DNA of 31,625 nucleotides from a virus: IMG/VR virus record IMGVR_UViG_3300034073_002728, positions 1 through 31,625 of that record. One strand, given 5' to 3'. Of this stretch, positions 15,800 to 24,143 are shown piece after piece. Below the pieces are notes generated by a model. That model was not told the DNA's origin, ran no database searches, and saw nothing but the letters and a program-made list of their open reading frames with translations. A program made the translations under genes and the position numbers. Position 1 is the first letter of the stretch, and every line of letters begins with the position of its first letter.

Positions 15800-18157
15800 T
15801 TAATGTCCTTCTTGCCAATTTTTAGATAATTCAGGAGGTGCTTTTAGGTCTATACTCAATTTTGTAGAGTTTTCCATTATATCTTGGACTATATCTAATG
15901 CTTCATCTTTCCTAGAATTTTCCACCTTGAATATTAACTGATCATGGATTTGTGCTACGACTAATCCTTTAATTCCTCGTTTTATAAATTCTCTATTAAC
16001 TAATAATGCAGATTTATTTACTATATGAGCTGCCATAGACTGTATTTGAATGTTCTTAGCATTGTTTAATCCATTCTTATAATCTCTATACATGTCTAAA
16101 ATTTCTTTCTCGCTGAAATCTCTTTTTAGGCTTTCTCTAAAATCATAATCAAGTAGCTTGTCTTTGAATTTTGTATAATATTCTTTTACTTTTGGTAAAT
16201 GTCTTATTCTTCCGGATTGGCATTTAATATATCCATTATTTTTTACAAACTCTTCACTTTCTACCATCCATTTTTTAAGTTCCGGATATGCATTTAAATA
16301 CCCATCTATTAATAATTTTGCTTCTTTAGTTGAAACATCTATGGTTTTACTTAAAGCAAATGCAGACATTCCATAAGGAATACCGAGAGAATAACTTTTT
16401 GCTTTATTTCTTAAAGTCTTATTAGCTTTCTTTAAAAAATTACTATCCTCCGGATCTGCCGAGTATTGCGATAATTTTTCGGTGTCTATTGCTATTCGAG
16501 AATAAAAATCCCAATTCTTCCTGAATATATCTCTAAGGCCTTCATCCCCACTTATGTGAGCAAATATATGAGGCTCTAAACTAACATAATCACAGTCTAT
16601 AAAAGTAGTACCCTCATCACAAATAAAAAAGGTTCTAATCATATTCGTATATTTGTAAACTCTAGGATCTATTCCTTGATCTGATTCAAAAGGTCTAGGT
16701 AGTTGTTGTGCATCACTACTATATCTTCCAGAAACAGTTCCATGTTGTTGATAGTAAAAGTAATATCTTCCATCTTCACAACTGTCTAAAAATCTATCCA
16801 TATATGCTGATTTTAGTTTATTCAGCTTGTTGTACACAGTTAATTTTTTGCTCCAATCGTATTTATCACTTATTGTTTCTACAAAAGATTCATTAAATTG
16901 TGCTGCTCCTTTATCAGTATATGTTATGGGTTTTTCGTTTAAAAAATTAAATACAAAAGAAGCTAATTGTTGTTTTGAGTTAATATTTATAAGTTCGTTA
17001 TCGTTAGATTTTTTCCATAAATTGACAGAAGAAAAAGCTAGAAGTTTTTTAAGATTATCGGAGACAGATGTAGGAGAAAATGATTCTCCTAAAAGATACT
17101 TTTTTACCTCGTTTTCAGGTAAAGTTAAAACTTTATTTTTTAGTATTTTTATTTCATTTTTATCATTTAAAAAATGATTTGAGATACCCGCTAATTTAAC
17201 AAGTTCCGGAAGGATAGCTCCTCTTGCTGGAATCCATGTGTCTCCTTCTTTTTTGAAAGGAGGGTATTTGCTGTTAGCGGTAAAGTAAACCCAACTTTTA
17301 AACTCACTAGATTCCCTTAATGAAGCATACACCTCTTCTTTTATAGATTTTATATCTTCGATAATATCTGCTTGCGCTCCTTTAATCTTATCAAAGTCCA
17401 TCAGAATTCCCTCTCTTTCCATAGGAACAGTAACTTCTTTATACAAAGGCATTACTTCGATATTATAGAAAAAATCTTCTAGTCCTTCTTTTTCTAATAC
17501 CTTAGAAAAAAGTAAGAAAATTCTTAATGTTAAATCGGTGTCCGCACAAGCATACTTAGATAAAATATTTAAATCAGCTTTATATATCTCAAAATTATCC
17601 TGGGTTATAAGACCTCCATTGTTTTTTACAGATTCTTTCATCAAAATCTGTTCCTCGTTTGCTTCTTTATCTACATCTAAATCTATATACTTTTGAACAA
17701 GTTTTCCGATAGACTTAAGAGCAAAAGGCCTACCGTATCCTACAGAACCCTCTTCTCTAGTTGTATGCACTAATAAAATAGTATCTGCGTGTAAAGATGG
17801 GAGCAAATCAATCCCATAATTACTTAGAACAATAGAGGTATCATAAGAAGCATTATGCATTATTAGTTTCTTACCTAATAATTTATTAATAAGGCCTTTA
17901 GCTAATTTAACATTACTGTATGAATCTATAGATAAAGCAAGTAATTCTTGTTTTTCTACTGACCATTCATAAGTAGGCAAATAATAAGATAATCCAGGTT
18001 CAAAACCAAATGATATACCTACGATAAGATCTTTTCTTACGTTAAGACCCGTCGATTCTACGTCAAAACTTATGATATTGTAATTATTTATCTTTTCAGC
18101 TAAATCTTTTACTTCATCTAAGTTTTTACATGTAATATAATTTTTTATAATTGCCAT
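15800..18157 (-). CDS. polA: Family A DNA polymerase with 3'-5' exonuclease
   Basis: 785 residues: a proofreading exonuclease, then thumb, palm and fingers, without a 5' nuclease domain. Exonuclease motifs are intact: FDVESTGL (D32, E34), HNASYD (N102, D106) and YACADTD (Y202, D206). The polymerase part shows the GTVSGRYSS block (473-481), motif A DCDYVSLEPH (D523, E528), motif B RNKAKSYSLGIPYG (R583, K587, L591, Y595) and motif C QIHDQLIF (H739, D740). The residue matching Phe762 of E. coli Pol I is Leu591. Motif A has lost its Arg (LEPH instead of IELR), and the Glu after the motif C Asp is Gln741. This is the likely replicative polymerase. The start follows a TTTTTATAAAAAAAGG leader. Confidence 0.95.
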   Translation of the reverse strand: MAIIKNYITCKNLDEVKDLAEKINNYNIISFDVESTGLNVRKDLIVGISFGFEPGLSYYLPTYEWSVEKQELLALSIDSYSNVKLAKGLINKLLGKKLIMHNASYDTSIVLSNYGIDLLPSLHADTILLVHTTREEGSVGYGRPFALKSIGKLVQKYIDLDVDKEANEEQILMKESVKNNGGLITQDNFEIYKADLNILSKYACADTDLTLRIFLLFSKVLEKEGLEDFFYNIEVMPLYKEVTVPMEREGILMDFDKIKGAQADIIEDIKSIKEEVYASLRESSEFKSWVYFTANSKYPPFKKEGDTWIPARGAILPELVKLAGISNHFLNDKNEIKILKNKVLTLPENEVKKYLLGESFSPTSVSDNLKKLLAFSSVNLWKKSNDNELININSKQQLASFVFNFLNEKPITYTDKGAAQFNESFVETISDKYDWSKKLTVYNKLNKLKSAYMDRFLDSCEDGRYYFYYQQHGTVSGRYSSDAQQLPRPFESDQGIDPRVYKYTNMIRTFFICDEGTTFIDCDYVSLEPHIFAHISGDEGLRDIFRKNWDFYSRIAIDTEKLSQYSADPEDSNFLKKANKTLRNKAKSYSLGIPYGMSAFALSKTIDVSTKEAKLLIDGYLNAYPELKKWMVESEEFVKNNGYIKCQSGRIRHLPKVKEYYTKFKDKLLDYDFRESLKRDFSEKEILDMYRDYKNGLNNAKNIQIQSMAAHIVNKSALLVNREFIKRGIKGLVVAQIHDQLIFKVENSRKDEALDIVQDIMENSTKLSIDLKAPPELSKNWQEGH

Positions 18158-18184
18158 AACCTTTTTTTATAAAAACTAAACATA

Positions 18185-18628
18185 CTATAAATAATCCGCA
18201 ATAAATTTTAACATCTCTTCTACTGTAGCGTCTCTTCTTCCAGTGTTAGCAAAAACTGTAGTTAAGACAACATTATCTATACGATATCCAATATTATTGT
18301 CTAACCTATCTAAACTAGGCTTTCTTAATCTATCCTCCATTGTAAAATCTATTGGTATATTTAGCCAATAACACATTCCGTTTTGTTTTTCTCTTAAATT
18401 CTCTAGGAAATTACCATTTATTTCCCTGTCTCTAAACCTCTTCTCTTTGCTTTCGTCGCTTTCAGTTTCTGCTTTTTTCCTAGTCTCTCTCCCTATTACG
18501 CTATTTAATACTCTATACTTCCAGTTACTATTGTAACATTTCTTACAAACACATCTTCTCTTTCCACTTCCTTTTAAATGAAAATCTCCATCTTCCTTTT
18601 CTATGTTACAACTATTACATACTCTCAT
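18185..18628 (-). CDS. HNH endonuclease-like protein with zinc ribbon
   Basis: 147 residues. The N-terminus carries VCNSCNIEKEDGDFHLKG and CVCKKCYNSNW (C4, C7, C28, C31), a zinc ribbon. After a charged linker (about 46-75) comes a compact nuclease-like half. MCYWLNIPIDF (85-95) and SLDRLDNNIGYRIDNVV (105-121) match the C-terminal blocks of phage HNH proteins that have S-L-D-R-x-D in place of the first His pair, and ANTGR (127-131) sits where the final Asn is expected. It is inserted between the polymerase and the NMAD-like gene, beside ribonucleotide reductase, a classic place for homing endonucleases. Whether it still cuts DNA is uncertain. Confidence 0.75.
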   Translation of the reverse strand: MRVCNSCNIEKEDGDFHLKGSGKRRCVCKKCYNSNWKYRVLNSVIGRETRKKAETESDESKEKRFRDREINGNFLENLREKQNGMCYWLNIPIDFTMEDRLRKPSLDRLDNNIGYRIDNVVLTTVFANTGRRDATVEEMLKFIADYL

Positions 18629-18637
18629 AGAATATAA

Positions 18638-18913
18638 TCAATCTTTTAAATCATCAAAATTAGTCCATTCTTTATCTCTTAATATTAATGCTATGTAGCC
18701 AACTAAATCAACTATATCGTTTTTTCTTAGTTCGGAAGATGTTTGAATTCTTTTTAATTTATCATCAATCCTATATCCATATTTATGCTTTCCTGTAAAG
18801 ATATTTAATGGAGAATCCGCTGCCCCATTATATTTATCATCTTTGTATATAACTAATTCTTTCAAATTATCGAATATTTCTTCTAGTTCCGTCTTTTTAC
18901 GCCCGATCATCAT
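18638..18913 (-). CDS. NMAD/DUF1599-like small protein (MazG-like)
   Basis: About 91 residues from the chosen start MMIGRKKTELEEIF. The same frame continues upstream to 18946 (102 residues, beginning MLLFGYY), but the inner ATG follows the A-rich TTATAAAAAAAAC leader seen before many other genes, and the extra residues look non-coding. Recognisable parts are the helix ELEEIFDNLKELVIYKDDKY, the NxF-like PLNIFTG, and YRIDDKLKRIQ followed by NDIVDLVGYIALIL. That is the shape of the nucleotide-modification-associated/DUF1599 and MazG-related all-alpha proteins, which bind or hydrolyse nucleotides. A nucleotide-pool role fits the neighbouring reductase. Membership is judged by eye and could be wrong. 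Confidence 0.6.
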   Translation of the reverse strand: MMIGRKKTELEEIFDNLKELVIYKDDKYNGAADSPLNIFTGKHKYGYRIDDKLKRIQTSSELRKNDIVDLVGYIALILRDKEWTNFDDLKD

Positions 18914-18956
18914 TTTGTTTTTTTTATAATAACCAAATAACAACATAATAGTTTTA

Positions 18957-18982
18957 AGAAGAGAGGCTAAAAAGCCTCTCTA
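18957..18982 (-). terminator. Hairpin after ribonucleotide reductase alpha gene
   Basis: Perfect 9-base-pair stem AGAGAGGCT / AGCCTCTCT with an AAAA loop on the plus strand (18960-18968 with 18973-18981), placed 10 bases past the reductase stop. On the minus strand the base after the hairpin starts TCTTAAAAC, so the T tract is short. It is likely an intrinsic terminator or an RNA-stabilising end for the nrd transcript, and is the strongest hairpin I found in the window. Confidence 0.65.
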
Positions 18983-18991
18983 ATTTTATTA

Positions 18992-20716
18992 TCATCCTTC
19001 GCAAACAATACATTCAGAATATAAATCTCTTTGTTGTTTACTATCAGCTCTCAAGTTACTTTCAGATCTTAAGTAATACAGAGCTTTTATTCCTAGTTTC
19101 CATGCTTCAATGTGTACTTGATTTATCCATTTAGCAGGAGCGTCGTGGAAAAAAGCAAGATTCAAAGATTGTCCTTGATCTATATACTCTTGTCTAACGG
19201 CAGCTTGTCTAACTAGTTCTAATTGATTAATTTCCTTAAAGGTTCTAAATATCTCTTTTTCTTCTTCGGTTAATCCATCTATATTTTTAACAGATCCTTT
19301 ATCTTCTGCAATTATATCCCATGTTTGAGGAGTATTTAATCCCTTTTCATCTAATAATGCCTCTAAATCCGGGTTTCTTCTTAAATGCGCTCCTTTTGCG
19401 TCGTCATCCATGTATAAGTTAGCTGCGAATGGCTCAATTCCTTGAGATACACCACCGGCTAATTTAGAAGAGCTTCTATTAGGTGCTACGGCAATACATG
19501 TTAAATTTCTGTAACCGCTACCTTTACACCATGTAGGTTCACCAAATTCATTAGCCATCCACATAGAAGCCTTATCTGATTTTTCCTTCATGTGACTAAA
19601 GATAACTCTAGTTAGTGAAGTTGCTTGTATGCCTACAAAAGGAATTCTCATTTTTTGTAGCAATGAAGCCCATCCCAACGCTCCAAGTCCTAACGCCCTA
19701 GATTTTTCAGCAAATTTTATAGAGTCTTCAATTCCTTGTATGTGTTTGGCTTTGTCTAAGAATTCAGAAATAACTGCGTCTAAAAATATAGTAGCGTAAT
19801 AAACTGCATCTGTTTTCGACCACTCCTCCCACTTATACAAATTCATAGAAGATAAGCAACATACAAAAGTGTGATTTTCATCAGAAGGTAGCATTATTTC
19901 TGCACATAATTGACTATGTCTTACCTTAAGATTATATGTAGAAAATGTACTTTTGAGATTGGCGTTAGCATTATCTGTAAAAAAGGTATAAGGTTCTCCA
20001 GTTTTAACGCGAGTTTTAATATGCTCCAACCATAATTCTCTCTTGCTACCATTCTTATTAACGACCTCCTCCATAAAATCATTGGAGAATTTAGCACCCA
20101 TGTGAATATTATGACATTGTCTATTAATATCTCCCTTGGGTTCTCTAATTTTCAAGAAGTCCGAAAATTCAGGATGGTTTGCGGATAGGTATAAAGCTAC
20201 AGCACCTCTTCTCATCTTACCTTGCTTAGACGCTATGATAGTAGAATCAAAAGACTTCATGAAAGGTATAATTCCATCAGTAGTGCCGTTGGATCCATCT
20301 TTTATTGGTGCTCCTTTAGGTCTAATTTCTGAAAAATCATAAGCCGTTCCTCCCCCGTGTTTAGATAATATAGCCATTTCAAGGTTCTTTCTGTATATAT
20401 CGTACATAGAATCTCCTATATACCCACCAAAACATGATATAGGTAATCCTCTGTTAGTTCCAAAGTTGCTCATTACCGGGGTAGATGGTATTAACCAACC
20501 ATTCCAAAGTATCTCGAAAAACTTAGAAAATAATTCGGGCTTATTTAAATAATTTGCAGCCGTACCGGCAATTCTATTATAGGCTTCTTTTGGAGTTTCT
20601 TTATTTTGTAAGTAACCTCCAAGTATAGTTGTTAGGTATAAGCTATTATTACCCCACTCAGGTATGTCATCTATGGACCAACCTTGCTTTTTAGCTAAAT
20701 CGTGTAATTCGTTCAT
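18992..20716 (-). CDS. nrdA: Class I ribonucleotide reductase, alpha subunit
   Basis: 574 residues, shorter than E. coli NrdA and without the N-terminal ATP-cone, so it probably lacks the usual dATP overall activity switch. Key sites: SCFGG (C95), the substrate block SQLCAEIMLP (residues 268-277) with thiyl C271 and E273, CCLSSMN (286-292) with the partner cysteine, PNRSSSKLAGGVSQGIEP (412-429) for phosphate binding, LYYLRSES (546-553) with the radical-transfer tyrosines Y547 and Y548, and the C-terminal C569/C572 pair that exchanges electrons with thioredoxin or glutaredoxin. The position that is normally Asn in the N-x-C-x-E motif reads Gln269. It reduces NDPs to dNDPs with NrdB, whose gene lies 10 bases upstream. 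Confidence 0.95.
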   Translation of the reverse strand: MNELHDLAKKQGWSIDDIPEWGNNSLYLTTILGGYLQNKETPKEAYNRIAGTAANYLNKPELFSKFFEILWNGWLIPSTPVMSNFGTNRGLPISCFGGYIGDSMYDIYRKNLEMAILSKHGGGTAYDFSEIRPKGAPIKDGSNGTTDGIIPFMKSFDSTIIASKQGKMRRGAVALYLSANHPEFSDFLKIREPKGDINRQCHNIHMGAKFSNDFMEEVVNKNGSKRELWLEHIKTRVKTGEPYTFFTDNANANLKSTFSTYNLKVRHSQLCAEIMLPSDENHTFVCCLSSMNLYKWEEWSKTDAVYYATIFLDAVISEFLDKAKHIQGIEDSIKFAEKSRALGLGALGWASLLQKMRIPFVGIQATSLTRVIFSHMKEKSDKASMWMANEFGEPTWCKGSGYRNLTCIAVAPNRSSSKLAGGVSQGIEPFAANLYMDDDAKGAHLRRNPDLEALLDEKGLNTPQTWDIIAEDKGSVKNIDGLTEEEKEIFRTFKEINQLELVRQAAVRQEYIDQGQSLNLAFFHDAPAKWINQVHIEAWKLGIKALYYLRSESNLRADSKQQRDLYSECIVCEG

Positions 20717-20726
20717 TGTTTATATT

Positions 20727-21692
20727 TTAAAATAAGTCATCACTGTTCCAATCTTCATTAGGTTTTGCGTAGCCGGTTTCTCTATTATCAAAGAAGTCGG
20801 TTTGTTGCTCACCAGATACCATAATGTAAAACCAGGACATGTCTTCCATTAATTTTGGGTTTACTTTGTATACGGGTTCTAATCCTAATTCAACTAGTTT
20901 TCTATTAGCTCTGTCGTACATAAAATTCTTGAGTTCTTCTTTTGATATGGTTTCTAGTTCTCCCATTTCAAAAATACTCTCTATGTATGAGAATTCATTT
21001 ACAAGAGAGAGTTGAACTCCTTCTATGATACTTTTCTTAAATTCCCATGTCCAGATGTCAGGATTCTCTTTAACTAGTTCTCTAAACAATTTACATCCTG
21101 CTTCACTATGTAAACTCTCATCCCTTACAGAAAATATCATTTGTTGGCCAATGCCTTTTAATCTGTTTGACTTTCTAAAAGAGAGAAGAACCGCGAAAGA
21201 ACTAAACAATTGAATGCCTTCGGCGCATGCGGAAAATAATGCTATACTTCTTGCAATGTTTGATATGGAAGTATCATTTTTATCTACATCAATCAGAACT
21301 TGCAATTTATTCATGGTAGCCTCATCTTGCATGAATGCTTGAAAATCATCTAAGCCTAGAGAATCATTTAGATATGAATAGGCTGTCGCATGTATTGTTT
21401 CAAATGATCCAAATGTTACTGCCATCATCTTGATTTCAGGAATTGGAAACCATGTAGTAACGTATTGAGACCAATAATCATTTACATGTGTTTCAGTTTG
21501 GGCAAATCCTTTTAAGATGTTACCAATGACATTTTTTTCAGATTTAGTAAGATTTTCATCCCAATCTTTGATGTCTTTTTGCATATTAATTTCTGTATGC
21601 AACCAGTGGGCGTTCTGCTGTTTGAACCAATAATCATAAGCCCATTGATACTCAAATGGTTTGAAATGCAATCTTTCTTTTAGTAGAGGCAT
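20727..21692 (-). CDS. nrdB: Class I ribonucleotide reductase, beta subunit
   Basis: 321 residues with the ferritin-like di-metal fold. Likely ligands are E68, E98 and H101 (SFETIH), E158 (CAEGIQLF), E192 and H195 (RDESLH). The tyrosine seven residues after E98 is present (Y105 in ETIHATAYSYL), matching the radical-bearing Tyr122 of E. coli, so this looks like a conventional tyrosyl-radical subunit rather than a tyrosine-free type. The acidic C-terminal tail (NEDWNSDDLF) should dock on the alpha subunit. It lies directly upstream of nrdA in one operon. Confidence 0.95.
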   Translation of the reverse strand: MPLLKERLHFKPFEYQWAYDYWFKQQNAHWLHTEINMQKDIKDWDENLTKSEKNVIGNILKGFAQTETHVNDYWSQYVTTWFPIPEIKMMAVTFGSFETIHATAYSYLNDSLGLDDFQAFMQDEATMNKLQVLIDVDKNDTSISNIARSIALFSACAEGIQLFSSFAVLLSFRKSNRLKGIGQQMIFSVRDESLHSEAGCKLFRELVKENPDIWTWEFKKSIIEGVQLSLVNEFSYIESIFEMGELETISKEELKNFMYDRANRKLVELGLEPVYKVNPKLMEDMSWFYIMVSGEQQTDFFDNRETGYAKPNEDWNSDDLF

Positions 21693-21746
21693 AATGTGAA
21701 AAGTTAAATGTTTATAATTTTGTTTTCGGTAAGAATAAATACCTAC

Positions 21747-23117
21747 TTAGTTTGAAATTTCATTGTACTCCTTAAAAAACTTGTCTACTTCCGCAGGATC
21801 AAAGGCACTTGAATTTTTTGGAGCAGGACCTCTATCATCATCATCTACATCTGCTATTAGATTGTTAATGACATGTTTTCCACATCTTGTATCTAATGTT
21901 CCTTCAAATGATAATCCTAAATCTCCTAATCTTGATGCTACAATATGATAAATGTTTTTTCTTGATAGTGAGAACATGAAGTCACATACCATGAGAACGT
22001 TATAGGATTCTGCAATGTGTTCTCCATTTACAATTTTAGCTGATTCGGATGTTCTATTTGCTTGAGAGGGAACCCATGCTGGAACTCTATATTCATCTGC
22101 TATGTTTCTAATGTCTGTAAAGATTTCATCTAATGCAAATCTTTTTTCTGTCTTTGTAGATTTTAGTAATTTTGGATCATCTATAATGATTAATCCCGGC
22201 GAAATTCCTTGATGAATACACTGATCTAAATGCCCTCTGATAGTCATTGTAGATGCTTTGTACGCTCCATATTTCTTGATGATTAACTTGCCTGGAATTT
22301 CATCCATTTTCTTATTAATCAAAGGCATGTTATCTTTAGACAAGTTATCTAATGATATGTCTGTAATGTAAGCGTCAATTCTCTTTGAAATTTGAGTAGG
22401 ATATAATTCCATGGTATAGTAGATTACGTTCACCCCTAATTCCATAGCGTGAGCAGCTAAAGATATAAGTAACCATGATTTACCCCCCTTTGGCGGACAC
22501 AATACAACACCTAATTCTCCAAAAGACAGACCTCCTTTCATATAGGAATTAAGAACAGGCCATGGAGTAGGAATAGGATTTCTATCATCCTCCATGTATC
22601 TATTTTCTAAAGTTTCTTCATACATGTATCCTAAGTCTAATTCAGAACCTGCATTATGCGCTTTGTTTATAACAGAAAAAGCAGCATCAAAATCATTTCT
22701 TTTAACTAAATCAACAGCATTTCTTAGTGCTTTTACATACTCTCTATTTCTACAAAACTCTACAATTTTGTCTTTGACATGTTGTAAGTCCTTTGAGTCA
22801 GCAAAATCCAAGGAACTCTTAAGGAACATGTAAATATTCTGGGCAAAAATCTTGTTTCTCTCTGCTTGAGAATCATTTTCGTCCTTGTTTGCTAATTCTT
22901 TAATGTTTATTTTCAAAACATCTATTGTGGGTTGGAGTTTATATGTCTCATAATAGTCATACATTTTTTCCACTACCCAAGACATAGCCTCGTTCTCAAA
23001 ATAATTTGGATCGAGAATGTCAATAATGCGAGTAAAGAAATTCTCGTCATTGAGTAAATTGTACAAAACCTTCTTTTGAAAATCCGTACCAAAAGAATTT
23101 AATAAATTGGCTGTCAT
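21747..23117 (-). CDS. DnaB/gp41-like replicative helicase
   Basis: 456 residues. The N-terminal half (1-180) is helical with the DILDPNYFENEAMSWVVEKM pattern of DnaB-like N domains. The RecA-like motor follows: GGLSFGELGVVLCPPKGGKS (195-214) with the Walker A K213/S214 (the first Gly is replaced by Cys), YYTMELYPTQ (233-242) with E237, LIIIDDPKLL (309-318) with D313/D314 as Walker B, and VPSQANRTS (349-357) with the sensor Gln. There is no primase domain and no primase gene in the window. It should unwind the fork as a hexamer. A Ser/Pro/Asp tail ends the protein. It is followed after 54 bases by nrdB. Confidence 0.88.
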   Translation of the reverse strand: MTANLLNSFGTDFQKKVLYNLLNDENFFTRIIDILDPNYFENEAMSWVVEKMYDYYETYKLQPTIDVLKINIKELANKDENDSQAERNKIFAQNIYMFLKSSLDFADSKDLQHVKDKIVEFCRNREYVKALRNAVDLVKRNDFDAAFSVINKAHNAGSELDLGYMYEETLENRYMEDDRNPIPTPWPVLNSYMKGGLSFGELGVVLCPPKGGKSWLLISLAAHAMELGVNVIYYTMELYPTQISKRIDAYITDISLDNLSKDNMPLINKKMDEIPGKLIIKKYGAYKASTMTIRGHLDQCIHQGISPGLIIIDDPKLLKSTKTEKRFALDEIFTDIRNIADEYRVPAWVPSQANRTSESAKIVNGEHIAESYNVLMVCDFMFSLSRKNIYHIVASRLGDLGLSFEGTLDTRCGKHVINNLIADVDDDDRGPAPKNSSAFDPAEVDKFFKEYNEISN

Positions 23118-23120
23118 TGT

Positions 23121-24143
23121 TTATGATTTTAATCTGTTTACAAAGTTTCTATGCCATGAATCAAAGTCGTTAATCCTAGAGAAGAGCCCGTCGAACGCAA
23201 ACATCTGCATAAATTCATAGTCATAACTAGAGGGTACAAAATCCTGCAATATTCTCCTTATTGCACTTTTTGTATGGTAAGAGACATCAACATTATGCAA
23301 CTGAATTAATTTATAGTTTAATTCTAATTTATCGAAATCGCTAATAAGATTGTCTAATCCCTTATATTTTTTACCCTCTGAAATCAAATCCTTTGCTCGG
23401 TTATAGAAGAAATCTAAATCCTCTATTTTAGTATTTCTTATCTCCGGAAAAAACTTGATTATGTTTTTTTCTCCTATAGAACCAAAGCTAGGAATATTGT
23501 CGCTTCGATCCCCTACAAAAGCCTTGTAATATACGAAGTTTTCTGGGATAATTCCAAATTCTTCGACAACTTTTTTTGGAGAATACATGATTTTTTTTGT
23601 AGGATTATAAACTTGTATGTTTTCTGATACTAACTGTAGGTAATCTTTATCAGATGACATTATAAATTTATAAGTATAATCATTTAATTCAGATGAGTTT
23701 ACAAGTATGGAAATAACATCATCCGCTTCAACACCATCCATAATTAATTGGACAACAGGTAAATTATTCAAATACTCTATAAGTCTTCTAATTTGTCTTT
23801 CTGATTCTTTATCGGTACTCTCTGTTTTATTTTCTGTGAGTCTATTCAACTTAAGTCCTTTGTGTTTGCCGGATTTATATCCTTTATACATTTTTTTTCT
23901 TCTCACAGATCCTCCTTGTCCGTCAAATACAACAATAACTTTATTTATGTTGTAGGTCTTAACAAAAGAAAACATACTTTCTAAAAATCCAAAAACACCT
24001 CCTATAGTATGACCATCTGTATTTATTGTGGGATAAGCACAAAAACATCTAACAAATAAATTAGTTCCATCTATTATAAGGACAGTCTTTTCGTTGGACA
24101 TAAATCTATGATTATCTAGTAATTTTGATAAATCAAATGTCAT
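23121..24143 (-). CDS. 5'-3' exonuclease, RNase H/FEN type
   Basis: 340 residues with the full set of acidic residues: VLIIDGTNLF (D25), VVVFDGQGG (D74), DGVEADDVIS (E139, D141, D142), SSDKDYLQL (D165, D167) and FVGDRSDNIPSFGSIGEKNI (D212, D215), the last forming the helix-hairpin-helix that grips duplex DNA. The Arg/Lys stretch RRKKMYKGYKSGKHKG (81-96) is the arch region. It matches T4 RNase H-like and other phage FEN proteins that remove RNA primers and flaps; here it stands in for the missing 5' nuclease domain of the polymerase. Its start overlaps the recombinase gene end by 11 bases. Confidence 0.92.
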   Translation of the reverse strand: MTFDLSKLLDNHRFMSNEKTVLIIDGTNLFVRCFCAYPTINTDGHTIGGVFGFLESMFSFVKTYNINKVIVVFDGQGGSVRRKKMYKGYKSGKHKGLKLNRLTENKTESTDKESERQIRRLIEYLNNLPVVQLIMDGVEADDVISILVNSSELNDYTYKFIMSSDKDYLQLVSENIQVYNPTKKIMYSPKKVVEEFGIIPENFVYYKAFVGDRSDNIPSFGSIGEKNIIKFFPEIRNTKIEDLDFFYNRAKDLISEGKKYKGLDNLISDFDKLELNYKLIQLHNVDVSYHTKSAIRRILQDFVPSSYDYEFMQMFAFDGLFSRINDFDSWHRNFVNRLKS

